Assembly (NCBI GenBank): GCA_008931825.1
Contig: QXVZ01001176.1
Coordinates: 1 to 20,327, forward strand
DNA length: 20,327 bases
From: Phallusia fumigata
Lineage: Eukaryota; Chordata; Ascidiacea; Phlebobranchia; Ascidiidae
Direction of reading: 5' to 3'
Part shown: positions 19,601-20,327 of the stretch, one piece after another
Position numbering within the stretch: position 1 is the first letter of the stretch
How the letters are laid out: the number at the start of each line of letters is the position of its first letter
Program-made: the position numbers and the translations under genes
Notes under the pieces: model-generated
Seen by the model: only the letters and a program-made list of their open reading frames with translations
Told to the model about the DNA's origin: nothing
Database searches by the model: none

Positions 19601-20327
19601 CTCCTTTTAAAATTAAATTTCCTTTTTGTAAGGTTCAAAAGGTGGCTGCTACTCAAACGCAGTGATGTCCACTACCATCAAGAATGCAGAGCGCCCAGGA
19701 GGGGTGATTCGTGTATACAGTGATCCAGTTAGTGACAAGCTTACACCAGGAACATTTATTCCATATTGTTCAATGGCCAATGCACAACTCAGCTTTCATG
19801 GCTACAGAGACGCTGTAAAATTCTTTGTATCTGTGCCAGGTACTTTATTATAGGTCCCCTTCCAAAGGAGACACATGCTACTTTCTTTTTTTTTCAGTTT
19901 GTTTTCATGATTCTGGTTAAGCTTTTACACATGATAAATGGACAACTGGCAATTGTTTTCCCCCATTCACCTATTGGCCCCTGAAACTTAAATTTTAAAA
20001 ACTGCAATATTTATTGAAGTAAATAACAAAGGATCAATAATTTTGAAGTTTTGTACATGGCAAGCATTTAAATTCATTTACCAAACCTCTGGTTGGCTTA
20101 TGCATGCCCAGAGGTAACTGCAGTTCAAAAGCGTGTTGCATCATTTATGGGGGATAATTTATGTGCAGTGACAAGATGGAGAATGCCACTCCCTTGGTCA
20201 CTGTTACTATGTACGATACATAACATTTTTGCATTTTCCAGGATGTGTGACTCAATCCTCACATTGTACACATGCTGAAGCTTCACCAACAAAGTTCAAT
20301 TCTCAAACTGACACTGACGGCACGTTA
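6950..20327 (+). CDS. SPAG9/MAPK8IP3: JIP3/JIP4 (JNK-interacting, motor-adaptor scaffold), 5' complete, 3' end off the window
   Basis: The main path has 30 exons, all joins in phase, giving 1305 codons up to the window edge; a 300-nt cassette (exon 29) is extra. Vertebrate relatives are about 1320-1340 residues, so roughly 50-70 are missing. The start is ATG 6950 (a second ATG at 6956), with TAA in frame at 6932. Order of parts: RH1 (exon 2), coiled coil (3-5), Ser/Thr/Pro linker (6-9), GDVDEGAD (10), second coiled coil (12-13), RH2 (14), FFSRLF (14/15), CGWSLP and VPVPVYC (18), propeller (20 to the end). Known role: cytosolic scaffold for JNK-pathway kinases and adaptor for kinesin-1, dynein/dynactin and small GTPases in axonal and vesicle transport. 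IENAAF and [10 protein letters not shown] look closer to JIP4 (SPAG9) than JIP3, from memory. This is probably the single ancestral-type JIP3/4 gene; the symbol is a family assignment. Confidence 0.95.
8123..8760 (+). CDS. JIP exons 3-5: first coiled coil
   Basis: Exons 8123-8338, 8509-8579 and 8666-8760 code for residues 71-197. They form a long heptad-rich helix: [65 protein letters not shown]. In JIP3/4 this coiled coil continues from RH1 and dimerises the protein. The following 528-base intron is T-rich and holds a chance open frame but no exon that fits. Confidence 0.93.
9289..10799 (+). CDS. JIP exons 6-9: Ser/Thr/Pro-rich linker with degenerate JNK-docking position
   Basis: Exons 9289-9451, 9826-9919, 10061-10240 and 10655-10799 cover residues 198-391. 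Exon 6 begins [13 protein letters not shown], in the place of the vertebrate JNK-docking site. Exon 7 is Ser/Pro-rich ([15 protein letters not shown]). Exon 8 is a 60-codon symmetric exon with a Lys-rich segment ([18 protein letters not shown]...) that I cannot match to vertebrate JIPs. Exon 9 is acidic, with [17 protein letters not shown], resembling the EWSDVQDIIDSTPELD stretch of JIP3. The weak conservation is normal for this linker; the exon calls rest on splice sites and phase. Confidence 0.85.
11114..12145 (+). CDS. JIP exons 10-12: DVDEGAD motif, optional 69-nt exon, start of second coiled coil
   Basis: Exon 10 (11114-11229) ends with [12 protein letters not shown], a family hallmark. 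Exon 11 (11313-11381) is 69 nt with phase 1 on both sides, coding for [15 protein letters not shown]...CCYF. It sits where vertebrate JIP3 has an extra EFSVRDDF-type segment that JIP4 lacks, so it is probably alternatively included. Exon 12 (12013-12145) begins [16 protein letters not shown] and [11 protein letters not shown], the start of the second leucine-zipper coiled coil that in JIP3/4 binds kinesin light chain and ARF6. The 631-base intron 11382-12012 contains a hAT-like element. Confidence 0.9.
11483..11697. mobile_element. Non-autonomous hAT-like element in a JIP intron
   Basis: The left end reads CAATGCTGGTTAAACTTTTT. The right end, read on the minus strand, is CTGTGGATCTCAAACC, close to the hAT end consensus CAGTGGTTCTCAAAC. 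The flanks, GTATAAAT (11475-11482) and ATGTAAAT (11698-11705), agree at 6 of 8 bases and carry T at position 2 and A at 7, as expected for a hAT 8-bp target duplication. At 215 bases it cannot code for a transposase, so it is a MITE-like copy. Confidence 0.65.
12202..13071 (+). CDS. JIP exons 13-15: second coiled coil, RH2 domain, FFSRLF motif
   Basis: Exon 13 (12202-12352) is Lys/Glu-rich coiled coil ([14 protein letters not shown]...). Exon 14 (12428-12624) holds RH2, the best conserved part: [32 protein letters not shown] (about residues 556-588). In JIP3/4 this region follows the LZII coil and takes part in GTPase and motor-complex binding. Exons 14 and 15 join to give SSIFQFFSRLFTS, as in vertebrate WQFFSRLFSSS. 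Exon 15 (12856-13071) is Ser/Pro/Arg-rich with many possible kinase sites ([14 protein letters not shown]). The 75-base intron 12353-12427 is called because removing it gives [14 protein letters not shown], close to JIP4; see findings. Confidence 0.92.
13450..15535 (+). CDS. JIP exons 16-19: region between RH2 and propeller
   Basis: Exons 13450-13509, 14437-14497, 14896-15006 and 15368-15535 (residues 686-819). Exons 17 and 18 join as ENSRLQ-ACGWSLP, matching the RLQACGWSLP of JIP3. Exon 18 continues to [11 protein letters not shown] and NMK. Exon 19 has VWCATSVNV and [16 protein letters not shown], which resembles JIP4. Exons 18 and 19 are symmetric in phase 0. After the exon 17 donor (14498) an in-frame alternative donor at 14522 would add eight codons, but it is weak. 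Confidence 0.9.
13510..14436 (+). other. Largest JIP intron (927 bases)
   Basis: AT-rich sequence with a GTGAGT donor and a TTTTTGCAG acceptor. I see no exon that fits the flanking phase, no transposon ends and only a short CA run near 14303. Confidence 0.7.
15059..15212. repeat. Short local direct repeats in a JIP intron
   Basis: CATTGAGTTAG...AGAAGCATACA occurs twice (15059-15078 and 15086-15114), the second with an 8-base insertion. About 60 bases on, ATTAAACTGGxATxAAAAA occurs twice (about 15172 and 15196). These look like replication-slippage duplications, the second pair lying inside the possible hAT-like element. Confidence 0.5.
15126..15309. mobile_element. Possible second hAT-like MITE in a JIP intron
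   Basis: The left end CAGTGATTCTCAATC fits the hAT end consensus. The right end GGTTAAGAACAAATG, preceded by a run of A, matches its complement at about 10 of 15 positions. I see no matching 8-bp target duplication, so the right limit and the call are tentative. It sits in the 361-base intron between exons 18 and 19. Confidence 0.4.
15754..18904 (+). CDS. JIP exons 20-28: WD40-like propeller
   Basis: Exons: 15754-15970, 16422-16487, 16742-16834, 16903-16946, 17484-17644, 17748-17896, 17964-18112, 18340-18542 and 18822-18904 (residues 820-1207). The propeller starts [10 protein letters not shown] with SIVDARQPN and [11 protein letters not shown]. It is interrupted by a poorly conserved acidic, Ser/Thr-rich insert in exons 21-24, two of them symmetric (66 and 93 nt). 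It resumes strongly: [122 protein letters not shown]. This is the JIP3/4 C-terminal fold, used for cargo and partner binding. The introns 15971-16421 (451 bases) and 16947-17483 (537 bases) show nothing else. Confidence 0.94.
18981..19280 (+). CDS. JIP exon 29: probable 300-nt cassette exon, Cys-rich and Lys-rich insert
   Basis: Between the acceptor GATTTATTAG (18980) and a GTTAGA donor (19281) lies a fully open 300-nt stretch whose two borders both have phase 1. It can therefore be put in or left out between exon 28 (ends GAAG) and exon 30 (begins GTTCAAAAGG) without changing the frame. It codes for 100 residues with seven cysteines spaced C-x9-C-x6-C-x2-C-x19-C-x1-C-x6-C, including MECLVCKKY and [12 protein letters not shown]. 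The tail is strongly basic ([18 protein letters not shown]). I know of no counterpart in vertebrate JIPs, though JIP3 has a short variable segment at the same place. The weak donor suggests alternative use. It could instead be a chance open stretch of intron. Confidence 0.6.
19633..20327 (+). CDS. JIP exons 30-31: propeller continued, cut by window edge
   Basis: Exon 30 (19633-19839; residues 1208-1276) begins [11 protein letters not shown] and has [29 protein letters not shown] and [15 protein letters not shown], matching JIP4 closely. Exon 31 (20242-20327) begins GCVTQSSHC in phase and runs past the edge; it corresponds to the variable loop before the last blade (SGGEGYIDF in vertebrates), which is not in the window. 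The introns 19281-19632 and 19840-20241 hold nothing recognisable. Confidence 0.92.

Noticed and set aside
1-20327. CRISPR arrays, tRNA or rRNA genes, bacterial operon or phage genes
   Set aside because: No regularly spaced repeats, cloverleaf or rRNA-like sequence was seen; all sizeable coding content is spliced animal genes.

Overview
This is nuclear DNA of a compact, AT-rich animal genome. The genes are broken into many small exons by mostly short GT-AG introns. The proteins are animal-specific: an ASB-type ankyrin/SOCS-box protein and a JIP3/JIP4 scaffold. An invertebrate chordate, most likely a tunicate such as Ciona, fits best. That is an inference from compactness, base composition and a single JIP3/4-type gene that reads like vertebrate JIP4; I could not search a database. 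All exon joins below were made by hand, and the reading phase was checked at every junction.

Layout. (1) 496-2249 (+): the last four exons seen of USP39, the inactive ubiquitin-protease-like factor of the spliceosomal tri-snRNP. (2) 3105-3998 (+): the 3' part of an ankyrin-repeat SOCS-box (ASB) gene, with its first exon(s) not found. (3) 4055-5647 (-): a complete seven-exon inositol monophosphatase gene coding for 277 residues. It converges on the ASB gene with only 56 bases between the two stop codons, and one of its introns is GC-AG. (4) 6950-20327 (+): a JIP3/JIP4 gene (JNK-interacting, kinesin/dynein adaptor) of at least 30 exons plus one probable cassette exon, running off the right edge. 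About 1.3 kb lies between the divergent starts of the IMPA and JIP genes.

The JIP gene has the expected order: RH1, coiled coil, Ser/Thr/Pro linker, acidic DVDEGAD motif, second coiled coil, RH2, the FFSRLF and CGWSLP/VPVPVYC motifs, then the C-terminal WD40-like propeller. Points of interest are a 300-nt symmetric, cysteine-rich exon in the propeller (18981-19280), a symmetric 69-nt exon next to the second coiled coil, a 75-nt intron that is stop-free and a multiple of three, a lineage-specific basic exon, and a JNK-docking site that looks eroded.

Three segments look like non-autonomous hAT-type DNA transposons or their ends: position 97, 11483-11697 (with an imperfect 8-bp target duplication) and about 15126-15309. 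There is one ambiguous base (n, 2804). I saw no tRNA, rRNA, CRISPR or bacterial-style operon. I did not find a wholly new system; the novelty is in gene structure, mainly the JIP cassette exons.
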